Shown: positions 48,323 to 58,012, numbered from the stretch's first letter. The stretch: 64,000 nt of DNA from Gammaproteobacteria bacterium (GCA_021773635.1 JAJFJV010000035.1:1-64000); one strand, 5' to 3'. Numbers and translations are program-made. Notes: generated by a model from the sequence alone, not told the origin.

Positions 48323-49179
48323 TGTCCGGCCGCTGGCTACAAAATCTCGCCCTCTTCGGTTTTGCCGCCGTGCTGGGGCTGGTGGTTTTTTTCGAGCCGG
48401 GCAAAGACCCGGTACCACCACCTACCCTGTTAACAGAACTTACGGGCGATGGGCTGACACGGATAGGCATCGAGCGTCCCCGGCAGCCGTCCGTCGAACT
48501 GTCTAAAAAAGATGGAAATTGGCGTTTGCTATCTCCCGTTGCCGTAGGAGCCAACGGCACGCGCATCGAATCCCTGATAAAAGTGTTGGCGGCTCACAGC
48601 CACAGCCACTTCCCGGTCATTGAGAAGGAGCTGGGGCGTTTTTCCTTGGCGCCTCCGAAGGCCACGCTGATGCTCAATGGCACCGCCTTGCTGTTTGGCG
48701 ACACCGAGGCGCTGAATGGCCACCGTTATGTGCGGGTGGGCAATGACATTCATTTAACTACCGATGCCTACTACCATCACCTCATCGCCACCTGGCCATC
48801 CTTTGTGTCACTGCGGTTGTTGCCGGCTGGCGCGAAACTGACGGGATTGAGATTGCCCGGGTTGGAGCTTCATCGTGAGGCTGGTGCCTGGCAATTGGCA
48901 CTGGCACCAGAGGCCGTGTCTGCCGATGCCATCGAGGCGCTGGTACAGGCCTGGCAGAATGCCCAGGCCCTGCGGGTGACGGCAATGGTGGCGGGACTCA
49001 AGGTGGATGGGGTCATTCGGCTGAAGTTTTCCGGTCAGCAGACGGCACTTGAATTTGAGCTGGTGAAAACCGCCAGCGATCTCATTCTTCGGCGACCGGA
49101 CCTGGGTATTCAGTACCACCTTCCAACGGCGGCTGGCAGCCGTCTGCTGATGCTGCCGGCAGACGTGGAGAGCCCTTAA
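48322..49179 (+). CDS. DUF4340 domain protein
   Basis: 285 residues with one N-terminal helix (NLALFGFAAVLGLVVFF), then a periplasmic domain made of repeated beta units: TRIGIERPRQPSVELSKKDGNWRLL, then a copy near residue 170 (TGLRLPGLELHREAGAWQL). DUF4340 proteins regularly follow GldG-type genes. Fourth gene of this operon; convergent with tatC across a palindromic repeat. Confidence 0.85.
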   Translation: MSGRWLQNLALFGFAAVLGLVVFFEPGKDPVPPPTLLTELTGDGLTRIGIERPRQPSVELSKKDGNWRLLSPVAVGANGTRIESLIKVLAAHSHSHFPVIEKELGRFSLAPPKATLMLNGTALLFGDTEALNGHRYVRVGNDIHLTTDAYYHHLIATWPSFVSLRLLPAGAKLTGLRLPGLELHREAGAWQLALAPEAVSADAIEALVQAWQNAQALRVTAMVAGLKVDGVIRLKFSGQQTALEFELVKTASDLILRRPDLGIQYHLPTAAGSRLLMLPADVESP

Positions 49180-49200
49180 GGCACGGCTTTTTCAACCATC

Positions 49201-49360
49201 GTCATTCCTGCGAAAGCAGGAATCCAGGGCGTAACGGCGATGCAATGAGTTCTTTGAGGTCTGGCGATAGCTACGACTTTATCAAGTTGGCAGGATGGCT
49301 CTATTGTCGGCTCTTCGTTCCCTGGATACCGGATTTCCGCTTCGCTGCATCCGGCATGAC
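49201..49360. repeat. Palindromic GTCATTCC repeat, copy 2
   Basis: It starts GTCATTCCTGCGAAAGCAGG and ends CCGGCATGAC, with AATCCAGG near the left end matched by CCTGGATACC near the right. The first and last 25 bases match the style of copy 1 at 22681. The centre is about 75 bases longer. Lies between convergent genes. Confidence 0.78.
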
Positions 49361-49391
49361 GAAGGGGGCAAGTCGGCTCACAGGTTACTTG

Positions 49392-50123
49392 CTAATCGGA
49401 ACCCTTTTCCTCCGCCGGGACATCCTGCTTCACGTAAAAGCGCGAGAGCTGCGCGCCCAGTTCAAACAGTAGCCACATGGGGATGGCCAGCAGGGTCTGG
49501 GAGATGATGTCCGGCGGGGTCAGCAGCATGCCGACGATGAAGGCGCCGACGATGACGTAGCTGCGCTTGGCAACCAGCGCCTCGGGGGTGGTGAGCCCGG
49601 CCCACACAGCGAGGATAGTGGCGATGGGTATCTCGAAGGCGAAGCCGAAGGCAAAGAAGATCTTGAGGACGAAGTCCAGGTAGCGGCTGATATCGGTCAT
49701 CACCGCGACCCCCTGGGGGGCGATGCCTATCAGAAAGGCGAAGACCAGCGGAAACACCACAAAGTAGGCGAAGGCGATGCCGAGGTAGAAAAGGATACTG
49801 CTGGTGAGCACCAGCGGCAGCATCAGCCGTCGTTCGTGGGCATAAAGCCCCGGTGCGATGAAACCCCAGAGCTGGTAGAGCATCATCGGCATGGAGATAA
49901 AGACCGCGCTCACCAGGGTGAGTTTGAAGGGGATGAGAAAGGGGGAGGCCACTTCCGTGGCAATCATGCTGGCGCCTTCCGGTAGCAGGCGCAGCAGGGG
50001 GGTGGCGAGCAGGGTGTAGAGATCGTTACTGAAGGGCAGCAGTACGAGCAGCACCGCGAGTACGGTAAGGACGTAGCGCAGCAGGCGATCCCGAAGTTCC
50101 GTGAGGTGTGCGACGAGGCTCAT
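49392..50123 (-). CDS. tatC: Sec-independent translocase protein TatC
   Basis: 243 residues from the ATG at 50123 (MSLVAHLTELRDRLLR). The conserved first-loop and helix blocks are present (FIAPGLYAHERRLMLP, with the Glu that helps bind the twin-arginine signal; FAFGFAFEIP). Six membrane helices. It forms the receptor with TatB. Two Tat-type signal peptides occur in this window (the amidohydrolase and DctP). Confidence 0.95.
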   Translation of the reverse strand: MSLVAHLTELRDRLLRYVLTVLAVLLVLLPFSNDLYTLLATPLLRLLPEGASMIATEVASPFLIPFKLTLVSAVFISMPMMLYQLWGFIAPGLYAHERRLMLPLVLTSSILFYLGIAFAYFVVFPLVFAFLIGIAPQGVAVMTDISRYLDFVLKIFFAFGFAFEIPIATILAVWAGLTTPEALVAKRSYVIVGAFIVGMLLTPPDIISQTLLAIPMWLLFELGAQLSRFYVKQDVPAEEKGSD

Positions 50124-50139
50124 TTCCGCCCCGCCGTAT

Positions 50140-50487
50140 TCAGGCCGGGGCGCTGCCATCTTTCTTGTCCGTGGATGTATCGCCGTTGGTATCGGTGTTT
50201 GTGTTTGGAACGTCGGCGAGCTCCCGGGATGCCTCACTGAAGGCCTCACGGGTTTCGTCAATCATCTCGTAAACGTCGTTGAGGGCCTCGGGTTTTTCCT
50301 GCAGGTCGTCAAAATCATCCGCCGGAAACTCATTCTCCAGGTCGTTTTTGACCGAACTCACGAAGCCGCGCAGCTTGCGTACCCAGCCGCTGGTGGTGCG
50401 CACCAACCCGGGCAGGCGTTCGGGACCCACCACCAGTAGTGCGACGACGCTAATCAGCGCCAGTTCCCAGAAGCCAATATCAAACAT
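50140..50487 (-). CDS. tatB: Sec-independent translocase protein TatB
   Basis: 115 residues. The N-terminal membrane helix MFDIGFWELALISVVALLVVGPERLP is the family signature, followed by an amphipathic helix and an acidic, disordered tail (NTNTDTNGDTSTDK). Lies 16 bases before tatC. Confidence 0.94.
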   Translation of the reverse strand: MFDIGFWELALISVVALLVVGPERLPGLVRTTSGWVRKLRGFVSSVKNDLENEFPADDFDDLQEKPEALNDVYEMIDETREAFSEASRELADVPNTNTDTNGDTSTDKKDGSAPA

Positions 50488-50530
50488 GGGGAATTAAAAG
50501 GTAGGGAGGGGCACGCCCGCGTACGGCGGG

Positions 50531-50767
50531 CTAACTGGCCGCTGTTTTGTCCTTGTCTTCGGTGGGTTCACTGCTTTTGTTGGCCGCTGAATTTTCCTCG
50601 GCCAGCTGCTCCGCTTCCGGGGCGTCCTCCGCCTTGCCCTTCATGGAGGAGCGGAAGCCGCGGATTGCACCACCCAGGTCGCCGCCGATATTGCGCAGCC
50701 GCTTGGTGCCGAAAAGCAGCAATACGATGACCAGGACGATTAATAATTGCCAGATGCTGGGTGCCAT
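50531..50767 (-). CDS. tatA: Sec-independent translocase protein TatA
   Basis: 78 residues: short N-terminal membrane helix ([20 protein letters not shown]), the FG hinge, the amphipathic helix ([14 protein letters not shown]) and a charged tail. GGAGAA precedes the ATG. TatA forms the pore-like assembly. Confidence 0.95.
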   Translation of the reverse strand: MAPSIWQLLIVLVIVLLLFGTKRLRNIGGDLGGAIRGFRSSMKGKAEDAPEAEQLAEENSAANKSSEPTEDKDKTAAS

Positions 50768-50791
50768 AGGTCTTCTCCGTAGGTAATTTGC

Positions 50792-51115
50792 TTAGCCGGA
50801 CGTCGAGCGTGAGGCTTTTTCTTCCAGCCCCGAGAGCCCGAAGCGCCGATCCAGTTCGGCGAGTACATCGGTGGGGCTGAGATCCCGTTCACTCAGCATG
50901 ACCAGGGTGTGGAACCAGAGATCGGCAGTTTCATAGATGACCGCCTGCTGATCTTCATCCTTGCCGGCAATGACTACTTCCACGGCTTCTTCACCCACCT
51001 TTTTAAGGATGGTGTCCCGCCCGCGGGCGTAGAGTGAGGCGACATAGGAGGATTTTGGATCAGCGCCTTTGCGGGCCTCCAGTACCTTTGCCAGTCGCTC
51101 CAGGGTATCGCTCAT
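50792..51115 (-). CDS. hisE: Phosphoribosyl-ATP pyrophosphatase
   Basis: 107 residues, MazG-like helical fold. [24 protein letters not shown] and [18 protein letters not shown] (the metal-binding E-x2-E and later E/D residues) mark the HisE family. Second step of histidine synthesis. It is separated from hisI by the SYLF gene. Confidence 0.94.
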   Translation of the reverse strand: MSDTLERLAKVLEARKGADPKSSYVASLYARGRDTILKKVGEEAVEVVIAGKDEDQQAVIYETADLWFHTLVMLSERDLSPTDVLAELDRRFGLSGLEEKASRSTSG

Positions 51116-51124
51116 AACTTTCGC

Positions 51125-51817
51125 TCACTTTACGCGGGTGTGTTTGCCCACCAGTTTCATCAGCCGTTTCATGCCACCCGGAATTTTAGACATTCTTTTG
51201 CCGTTGAAAATATCCCCGGCGCTGATGGCGGGTGCCCCATAGTAATCGCCGTTAGCGCCATGGTCGATCTCCAGGGCCGAACCTTCGAGGGAGACCCCGG
51301 CGAACAGTCCGCGACTGCGTGAATAGGAATAGATTTCGGCCTTCAGCTGCAGGTCGGTTGCCGCCTCCACGCTGCGTCCCACAGGGCCCGCGGCCACCGC
51401 TGCATCGGCACCCAGGGTAAATTTTCCGTTGATCAGGTTATCCACCCCGCGGGGGCTTTTGAACACCAGTATGATATCGCTGGATTGGGCGCCAAACTGG
51501 AAACCGATGCTACCGCCGGTCAGCTTCATCAGGGAGCCGTGGCTCCAGGCGCCGCCCTTGCCCTTGCGCACCAGCAGCACGCCCTTGCCCATGCGTCCAC
51601 CGATGACGAATCCCACCTTGAGCACTTCCGGGACAATTGCGATGGCGTAGCTGTCGGCCAAGAGGCTCGGAGGAACGCTTTGCTCCGGTATTGCCATGAT
51701 TTCCTTAAGCACATCGGTGGCGATGCTGACCGTCTCCTGCGGATTGGCGGCGGCCGCCGCGCTGAGTAGCCAGAGCCCGAGCAGCAAGTAACTTGTCCTA
51801 ACGGGTGCCCGGGTCAT
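51125..51817 (-). CDS. SYLF-domain (Ysc84-type) lipid-binding protein
   Basis: 230 residues with a signal peptide ([16 protein letters not shown]). The SYLF domain covers most of the rest: [49 protein letters not shown] and [24 protein letters not shown]. The eukaryotic Ysc84 domain binds phosphoinositides; bacterial roles are largely unknown. It overlaps the hisI stop by four bases, so it is co-translated within a histidine-tat operon. Confidence 0.9.
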   Translation of the reverse strand: MTRAPVRTSYLLLGLWLLSAAAAANPQETVSIATDVLKEIMAIPEQSVPPSLLADSYAIAIVPEVLKVGFVIGGRMGKGVLLVRKGKGGAWSHGSLMKLTGGSIGFQFGAQSSDIILVFKSPRGVDNLINGKFTLGADAAVAAGPVGRSVEAATDLQLKAEIYSYSRSRGLFAGVSLEGSALEIDHGANGDYYGAPAISAGDIFNGKRMSKIPGGMKRLMKLVGKHTRVK

Positions 51818-52200
51818 TTGTTTTTCCCGTAGATGGCGGCCGGGTCTTTGATCACCGGATCGACACTAATCCAGGCTTCGCCATCCAGGCGCTTGTAGAA
51901 ACAGCTCCGGCGTCCGGTATGGCAGGCGATTTCGCCAATTTGCTCAACCCGCAACAGCAGCACATCGTTATCACAATCGAGGCGGATTTCGCTCACCCGT
52001 TGCACGTGCCCGGATTCCTCGCCCTTATACCAGAGGCGGTTGCGGGAACGGGACCAGTACACCGCACGACCTTCCCGGGCGGTGCGCGTGAGGGCCTCCT
52101 GGTTCATCCACGCGAGCATCAGGATCTCACCACTTTTCGCATCCTGGGCGATGGCGGGTATCAGCCCCTGCTCATTCCAACTTATTTCATCCAGCCACAT
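51814..52200 (-). CDS. hisI: Phosphoribosyl-AMP cyclohydrolase
   Basis: 128 residues from the ATG at 52200 ([20 protein letters not shown]). Zinc and metal motifs are clear: [45 protein letters not shown] and [10 protein letters not shown]. It opens the purine ring in histidine synthesis. Upstream in-frame ATGs give residues unlike the family. Confidence 0.95.
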   Translation of the reverse strand: MWLDEISWNEQGLIPAIAQDAKSGEILMLAWMNQEALTRTAREGRAVYWSRSRNRLWYKGEESGHVQRVSEIRLDCDNDVLLLRVEQIGEIACHTGRRSCFYKRLDGEAWISVDPVIKDPAAIYGKNK

Positions 52201-52372
52201 AGTATGTCCGACAGTTTTCCGCATGCATCCGAATCGGGGCCATAATACACCCAAAGCACGGGAATTCCTGTGCGGGTGCGGGCCTGTCCGGGCAGGCTAT
52301 TGTGGTGTTTTCCCTTAACCTTGGGAGCAACCGGATGTCGCAATTGGACAAGCTGTCAGCGGGAGATGAACC

Positions 52373-53341
52373 ATGGCAAGTCGTCGTCTGACAATCGTTG
52401 GTGGCAGTGGTTTTGTCGGCATGCACCTGGTGGCCGCGCTGGCACATACTGACTGGCGGGTCCGGGTGCTGACGAGGGAGCGGAAACGGCATCAGGAATT
52501 GCTGGTGTTTCCGCACGTTGAGCTGGTGGAATGCGCAGTGCACGATGGCGAGGCGCTGGCAGCCGCGCTTGATGGCTGCGATGCGGTGATCAACCTTGCG
52601 GGCATACTCAATGAATACGCTCGTCCAGGCGCCGATTTCCGGAGTGTTCATGTGGAACTGCCACGCAAGGTGGCCGAGGCCTGCCTTGGCCTGGGTATCC
52701 ACCGCCTGATACACATGAGTGCGCTCAATGCCGATCCGGAAGGACCCAGCCGGTATCTCAAAACCAAGGGTGAGGGGGAAAACCTGGTTCACGACAGCGC
52801 GGACGAGCGCCTTGCGGTAACGAGTTTGCAGCCGTCGGTGATTTTCGGGCCCGGCGATCGCTTCTTTAACCGCTTCGCGCAGTTGTTGGCGCTGACGCCA
52901 CTTGTTTTTCCTTTGGCTGTGCCCGAGGCCAGCTTTGCGCCGGTCTATGTAGGGGATGTGGTGGCGGTAATACTCAATGCACTGGATGATTCCGCTACCC
53001 GGGGGCGACGGCTTCAGCTCTGCGGTCCCGAAAGCTTTAGCCTGCGTGAGCTGGTGGAGTATACCGGGCGCCTGAGCGGTCATCCCCGCAGGGTGATCGG
53101 GCTGGGGGATGGATTATCCCGCTTGCAGGCCCGGGTGCTGGAGCACTTACCAGGAAAACCTTTCAGCTATGACAACTATCTTTCGCTCCAGGTGCCGAGT
53201 GTGTGTCGCGACAATGCCTTTGCCGAGGTGGGGATAGATCCCGCTGCTATCGAGGCCGTGGTTCCAGGTTATCTGGGGCCGACACAGCCCGCGGGCGCGC
53301 CTGGGGGACGGCTGTCGGTCCGGCACGGTGGAAAGCATTGA
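52373..53341 (+). CDS. Complex I NDUFA9-like NAD(P)-binding protein
   Basis: 322 residues, extended short-chain dehydrogenase fold. The N-terminal motif is LTIVGGSGFVGMHLVAAL; HMSALNADPEGPSRYLKTKGEGE holds the YxxxK; SLQPSVIFGPGDRFFNRFA is typical of the atypical SDR group that contains mitochondrial NDUFA9. No reaction is established for the bacterial members. The stop overlaps the cca start by four bases. Confidence 0.85.
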   Translation: MASRRLTIVGGSGFVGMHLVAALAHTDWRVRVLTRERKRHQELLVFPHVELVECAVHDGEALAAALDGCDAVINLAGILNEYARPGADFRSVHVELPRKVAEACLGLGIHRLIHMSALNADPEGPSRYLKTKGEGENLVHDSADERLAVTSLQPSVIFGPGDRFFNRFAQLLALTPLVFPLAVPEASFAPVYVGDVVAVILNALDDSATRGRRLQLCGPESFSLRELVEYTGRLSGHPRRVIGLGDGLSRLQARVLEHLPGKPFSYDNYLSLQVPSVCRDNAFAEVGIDPAAIEAVVPGYLGPTQPAGAPGGRLSVRHGGKH

Positions 53342-54537
53342 AGGAGCTGCGAGCCTATCTGGTGGGTGGTGCGGTGCGAGACCACCTGCTGGGGTGCCCG
53401 GATACCGATCGGGACTGGGTGGTGTTGGGCTCCACTGCAGATGAAATGAAGGCCCGGGGTTTTCGCCAGGTGGGGCGGGATTTTCCGGTATTCCTGCACC
53501 CGGAGAGCCGCGAGCAGTATGCCCTCGCCCAGGGGGTGGGTGGGGCAGCCAGTGTCGACACGACGCTGAAGGAGGATTTGGGGCGCCGGGATCTCACCAT
53601 CAACGCGATGGCCATGGATGCCGAGGGTGTGCTGACAGATCCGTTCAACGGCCGTGGGGATCTGGAGGCGGGCGTATTGCGTCACGTGTCGGAGCATTCC
53701 TTTGGCGAGGATCCCCTGCGGGTGTTGCGGGTGGCCCGTTTTGCCGCCCGTTATGATTTCGCCGTGGCGCCGGAGACCGGGGCGCTGATGCAAAGCGTTA
53801 CTGCGACGGATGAATTTTCGGAGCTGCCGCCGGAGCGCCTGTGGTCCGAGATTGAGGCTGCCCTCGGGGAGCCGCAGCCACGGCGTTTTGTCGATACCCT
53901 GCGGGCTTGCGGGGCCCTGGCCCGGGTGCTGCCGGAGGTGGATGCCATGTTCGGGGTGCCCCAGACTCCACGGCATCATCCGGAGGTGGATACCGGTGTG
54001 CACGTGATGCTGGCGCTGGAGATGGCGGTGCGCCTGCAGGCCGATACGCTCACGCGCTTCGCCATACTGGTGCACGACCTCGGCAAGGGAACGAGTCCGC
54101 GCGCCATCTGGCCCCATCATTACGGACATGAGGGTCGCAGCGTTGCCCTGGTGCGCGCGCTCTGCCAGCGGCTGCGGGTGCCGCGGGCCTATCGCGATAT
54201 GGGAGTGCTCACTGCCCGTTACCATACCCACTGCCATCGCCTGCGCCAGCTACGACCGCAAACCATATTAAAACTGCTGGAGGCCATGCGGGTGGTGCAT
54301 GGCGACGAACAGTTGCGGCGCTTCCTGCTCGCCTGTGAGGCGGATTCCAGAGGTCGTCAGGGACATGCCGAGGGAAATTACCCCCAGGCTAAACTGCTGG
54401 CCGCGGCGGGTGATGCCGTAAAGGCCATTCGGGCAGAGGATTGCACCCCCCAGGGCAATGGCAAGATGGCAATGGCCAAGGCGCTGCGCAGCGCCCGGCT
54501 GGCGGCAATTTCTGCGGTGATGGAGCCGGCAAGATAA
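53338..54537 (+). CDS. cca: CCA-adding tRNA nucleotidyltransferase
   Basis: 399 residues. It starts with TTG at 53338 (TTGA overlap with the previous stop); the family sequence KELRAYLVGGAVRDHLLG begins right there. DTDRDWVVLG carries the catalytic Asp pair, RRDLTINAMAMD and the RVLRVARFAARYDF helix follow. The C-terminal HD domain is present (HVMLALEMAVR, HDLGKG, RYHTHCHR), as in the E. coli enzyme, where it gives phosphatase/phosphodiesterase activity. It completes tRNA 3' ends. Confidence 0.93.
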   Translation: MKELRAYLVGGAVRDHLLGCPDTDRDWVVLGSTADEMKARGFRQVGRDFPVFLHPESREQYALAQGVGGAASVDTTLKEDLGRRDLTINAMAMDAEGVLTDPFNGRGDLEAGVLRHVSEHSFGEDPLRVLRVARFAARYDFAVAPETGALMQSVTATDEFSELPPERLWSEIEAALGEPQPRRFVDTLRACGALARVLPEVDAMFGVPQTPRHHPEVDTGVHVMLALEMAVRLQADTLTRFAILVHDLGKGTSPRAIWPHHYGHEGRSVALVRALCQRLRVPRAYRDMGVLTARYHTHCHRLRQLRPQTILKLLEAMRVVHGDEQLRRFLLACEADSRGRQGHAEGNYPQAKLLAAAGDAVKAIRAEDCTPQGNGKMAMAKALRSARLAAISAVMEPAR

Positions 54538-54581
54538 ATAGGCTCAGGGGTCCGCCCTACGTGTTGTTGGTCGAGCAGTCC

Positions 54582-55379
54582 CTAAATAAAAAGGATCAGC
54601 AGTCCAATGCCTAGGGCGAGGCGGTAGAGAATGAAGGGCAGCATGCCGACACGCTCGAGCAGGCGCAGGAAGGCATGGATGCAGGCGTAGGCGCTGACCC
54701 CGGCGAGTACGACACCGAGCGCCAGTGTGCTCCAGTCAATACTGTTTCCGTGTTGTATCAGCTCCAGGGTTTTTAGTCCGCCGGCCAGCACGATGACTGG
54801 GATGGATAGCAGGAAGGAAAAGCGCGCAGCCGCTTGCCGATCCAGGCCCAGAGCCAGCCCCGCAGTGATGGTAATGCCCGAGCGAGAGGTGCCGGGGATC
54901 AGGGCCAGGGCCTGGGCGCAACCGATTATCACCACATCCCGCCAGGCCAGGCTGTGCTCATCGCGCTCGCGTGCGCCACGGGCATCGCTCCACCATAGCA
55001 GCAGGCCAAAGAACAGGGTGGCGGTGGCGATGACCAGCGGTCCGCGCAGACTGTTTTCTATCCAGTCGCCGAGCAATAATCCGGCCAGCCCCACCGGCAC
55101 CGTGCCCCAGAGGATGGCCCAGGCCAGACGAGACTCCCCCACCCGTTGTCGCTGGACCACTGATAGCCCCCAGTCACACGTCAATACCACCAGCTCGCGG
55201 CGGAAATAACTGAGCACCGCACTTAGCGTGCCCACGTGTACGGCCACGTCAAAGGCGAGCCCCTGGTCGGGCCAGCCCAGCAGCCTCGGCACCAGGATAA
55301 GGTGCGCGGAACTGGAAATCGGCAGAAATTCCGTGAGTCCCTGCACCAGCGCGAGTACGGCAGCTTGTAACCAGTCCAA
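54582..55379 (-). CDS. uppP: Undecaprenyl-diphosphatase
   Basis: 265 residues, seven to eight membrane helices. The two active-site regions are GLTEFLPISSSAHLILV near the N-terminus and LIPGTSRSGITI near residue 158, both in standard BacA/UppP form. It recycles the lipid carrier for peptidoglycan and O-antigen. Converges with cca across 44 bases. Confidence 0.96.
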   Translation of the reverse strand: MDWLQAAVLALVQGLTEFLPISSSAHLILVPRLLGWPDQGLAFDVAVHVGTLSAVLSYFRRELVVLTCDWGLSVVQRQRVGESRLAWAILWGTVPVGLAGLLLGDWIENSLRGPLVIATATLFFGLLLWWSDARGARERDEHSLAWRDVVIIGCAQALALIPGTSRSGITITAGLALGLDRQAAARFSFLLSIPVIVLAGGLKTLELIQHGNSIDWSTLALGVVLAGVSAYACIHAFLRLLERVGMLPFILYRLALGIGLLILFI

Positions 55380-55398
55380 TGTGTTTCCCTCGTGACAG

Positions 55399-56613
55399 TT
55401 AAAGACGGTTGCGCAGGTCCTGCCCGGTAAAGCCGCTCAGCGGCTGTTCAAGTTCTCGTCCAAGGGCGATGGCCTTGAAGCGTTCACCCATTTCGGTCGG
55501 CAGGGTCAGGGTTTTCAGTTCCTGGATGCGTTTCAGGTAGGCCATTTGGTCGGTGGAATCAGTGCGTGCCAGCTGTTCTTCCAGCCCGCTTCCCATGAGA
55601 AACCACGCCTGGGTGGTGTAGCCTGCGAGCTCCAGCCCTGCATTTATGCCGGCTTCCGCTACGGCACTGAAATCGACGCTGGCGGTGATGTCCTGCAGGC
55701 CAGGCAGTATCAACGGGTCGAAATGGGCGTGGTGGCGATAGTGGCAGACCAGGGTGCCTTGACGGCGCTCGGGATGGTAGTACTCGGTGCGGGTATAGCC
55801 GTAATCAAAGAGCAGTATCGCCCCGGCCGCGAGGCAGTCGGAGAGGGAATGGACCCAAGCTCCGAGATGGGGGCAAAGCTCGCTGTGATAACCAGGCAGT
55901 AGCCGGTGGCCCAGATTCTTTTCAATGTCGGTAACGGCGGTGGACAGGGCCGCGGATTGGGGTCCACGGCGCCAGCTGAAATTCTCGCCATCGCTACATA
56001 CTTCCAGGGGATGCGCGCCGTTAGCATCTATTTCGAAGCAATCTACCGTGAGGGCATCGAGTACCTCATTCCCCAAAATGACGCCGTGGAGCGGTTCCAC
56101 GGGCAGCTGATCGAGCCACTCGATGCGTTGATATAAATGAGGCAGGCGTTCCTTGAGGGTGTGTTGCTGGCGTGCCCGCAGGCCGCCGCTTAGCTCCAGG
56201 ATAAGGTAGCGCTTCGGTAGTTGTCCGAGCCTTTCCAGCTCCTCCAGCAAATCCGCAGCGAGGCGGCCCGTGCCAGCACCCAGTTCCAGGATCTCGCCCG
56301 CTTTCCCGAAAGGCTCCAGCAGTTCGGCTACCTGGGTAGCGACACAGCACCCGAACAGAGATGAAATTTCTGGCGCGGTAACAAAATCACCCGCCGCTCC
56401 CAGTTGATTGGCACCCGCACTGTAGTAACCGAGAGCGGGGTTATAGAGAGCCTGCTCCATGAAGCGTGAAAAAGGCAGGGCGCCGCCGCTGGCTGTGATT
56501 TCTGCATGGATACGATTAGCGAGCTCGGCACTGCGGGCACTGGCTTCGGCGTCCGGTGAGGGTAGTCCAGACGTGGTGTTGTGCGCTGCTTTCCTGGGGC
56601 TATTGTTTGGCAT
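55399..56613 (-). CDS. MidA/NDUFAF7-type SAM-dependent methyltransferase (DUF185)
   Basis: 404 residues. Family blocks: LPFSRFMEQALYNPALGYYS, GDFVTAPEISSLFG, EILELGAGTGRLAADLL (SAM-binding) and GVILGNEVLDALTVDCF. Mitochondrial NDUFAF7 methylates an arginine of the complex I NDUFS2 subunit; the bacterial target is not established. Divergent from the pteridine reductase gene. Confidence 0.9.
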   Translation of the reverse strand: MPNNSPRKAAHNTTSGLPSPDAEASARSAELANRIHAEITASGGALPFSRFMEQALYNPALGYYSAGANQLGAAGDFVTAPEISSLFGCCVATQVAELLEPFGKAGEILELGAGTGRLAADLLEELERLGQLPKRYLILELSGGLRARQQHTLKERLPHLYQRIEWLDQLPVEPLHGVILGNEVLDALTVDCFEIDANGAHPLEVCSDGENFSWRRGPQSAALSTAVTDIEKNLGHRLLPGYHSELCPHLGAWVHSLSDCLAAGAILLFDYGYTRTEYYHPERRQGTLVCHYRHHAHFDPLILPGLQDITASVDFSAVAEAGINAGLELAGYTTQAWFLMGSGLEEQLARTDSTDQMAYLKRIQELKTLTLPTEMGERFKAIALGRELEQPLSGFTGQDLRNRL

Positions 56614-56663
56614 GGTGCTCGTTGGGCCTTATCCTGCCGTAATGGACCCGACAGGAGATATAA

Positions 56664-57422
56664 ATGGCGGATTATAGCGCCGGATTGACCGGCAAGGTGG
56701 CCCTGGTGACGGGGGGTGGACGTCGCGTGGGTGCCGGCATCGTGCGTCATCTCCATGGTCGCGGCATGAACGTTGCCCTGCATTACCGTCATTCCCTGGG
56801 CCAGGCCGAGGTGCTGGCCGCAGAGCTTAATGCGGTACGACCAGACTCGGTTTATTTGCTCCACGGCGATTTGCTGGACCTCGACCTGCTAGACGAGATG
56901 ATACAGCAGGTGTTGGCCCGCAGCGGGCGGCTGGATGCACTGATAAACAATGCCTCCAGCTTTTTCCCCTCACCCGTGGGCAGGGTGAACGAGGCGCAGT
57001 GGGACGATCTCATGGGCACCAATCTGCGCGCCCCTTTCTTTCTTGCGCAGGCGGCGGCACCTCATCTTGCCGCCTGTGATGGGTGCATCGTCAACATCGC
57101 AGACATCCACGGTTTTCGCCCGCTCAAGGGTTATCCCGTTTACAGCATGGCCAAGGCGGGCCTGATCATGTTGACCCACTCCCTTGCCCGGGAACTGGGG
57201 CCCAGTGTGCGGGTAAATGCCGTAGCACCAGGCGCGATCCTGTGGCCCGAGGACGGCCTTGATGAAGTGACACGTCAACGGGTGGTGGCGCGGACTGCCC
57301 TCAAGCGGCGCGGCTCGCCGGAGGATATCGCCCGCACGGTAGGTTTTCTGGTCGCGGAGGCCACCTACGTCACTGGCGAGGTGATCAACGTGGATGGCGG
57401 GCGGCTGCTGGGCGGAAGTTAG
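56664..57422 (+). CDS. Pteridine reductase, FolM-like short-chain dehydrogenase
   Basis: 252 residues; ATG with GGAGAT upstream. The cofactor motif is ALVTGGGRRVGAGIVRHL; the double Arg after TGG marks pteridine reductases, which prefer NADPH. INNASSFFPSP, then Y-x3-K in YPVYSMAKAGLIML, and TGEVINVDGG. It probably reduces dihydropteridines or dihydrofolate, which suits the folK-folB genes nearby. It converges with the NUDIX gene, their stop codons overlapping. Confidence 0.87.
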   Translation: MADYSAGLTGKVALVTGGGRRVGAGIVRHLHGRGMNVALHYRHSLGQAEVLAAELNAVRPDSVYLLHGDLLDLDLLDEMIQQVLARSGRLDALINNASSFFPSPVGRVNEAQWDDLMGTNLRAPFFLAQAAAPHLAACDGCIVNIADIHGFRPLKGYPVYSMAKAGLIMLTHSLARELGPSVRVNAVAPGAILWPEDGLDEVTRQRVVARTALKRRGSPEDIARTVGFLVAEATYVTGEVINVDGGRLLGGS

Positions 57423-58012
57423 TCCGTGCCGCTGATTTCCTGGCTGGTGATGCGAAAATGCGGATCGCCCGGCCTGCCCTCGCGCTTCAGGATGTCGCCG
57501 CTGTGGACGCGCAGGCGATGGTTTGCGCGGTCCTGCCGGTAGAGCTCCAGGGTTTTGCGTATCGCCGGGAAGGCGAGTTCGTTCCATGGAATATCGCTGA
57601 AATCGAATAGCCTGACCTCCAGGCTTTCGTATCCCGGAGCGTATTGTTTTTCCAGTAATTTTCCACAATAGATGAGGTAGATCTGGCTGATGTGGGGAAT
57701 GTTGAGGAAGGAAAACAGCGGCCCTATTTCTACCTGGGCGCAGGCCTCTTCAAGGGTTTCCCGTGCCGCACAGGCAGTCGTGGTCTCGCCGTTTTCCATG
57801 TAACCGGCGGGGAGCGTCCAGTAGCCGTGGCGGGGTTCGATGGCGCGCCGGCAGAGCAGAATGCGTCCCTCCCACTCGGGAATGCAGCCAGCCACCACCT
57901 TGGGATTCTGGTAGTGAATATATCCGCATTGCCGGCATACATGGCGGAGCCGGTCGTCACCTTCCGGGATGGCCTGGCTGACAGGGCCGCCACACTCGCT
58001 GCAAAATTTCAC
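57419..58012 (-). CDS. NUDIX hydrolase with zinc ribbon
   Basis: 197 residues from a GTG at 58012, chosen because it starts right at the zinc ribbon (KFCSECGGPV, then CRQCGYIHY). The NUDIX box reads GYMENGETTTACAARETLEEACAQ, a full G-x5-E-x7-RE-x2-EE pattern. NUDIX with this ribbon resembles NudC-like or ADP-ribose pyrophosphatases, but the setting suggests it may act on dihydroneopterin triphosphate in folate synthesis; this is only an inference. Overlaps the folK stop by four bases. Confidence 0.88.
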   Translation of the reverse strand: MKFCSECGGPVSQAIPEGDDRLRHVCRQCGYIHYQNPKVVAGCIPEWEGRILLCRRAIEPRHGYWTLPAGYMENGETTTACAARETLEEACAQVEIGPLFSFLNIPHISQIYLIYCGKLLEKQYAPGYESLEVRLFDFSDIPWNELAFPAIRKTLELYRQDRANHRLRVHSGDILKREGRPGDPHFRITSQEISGTD

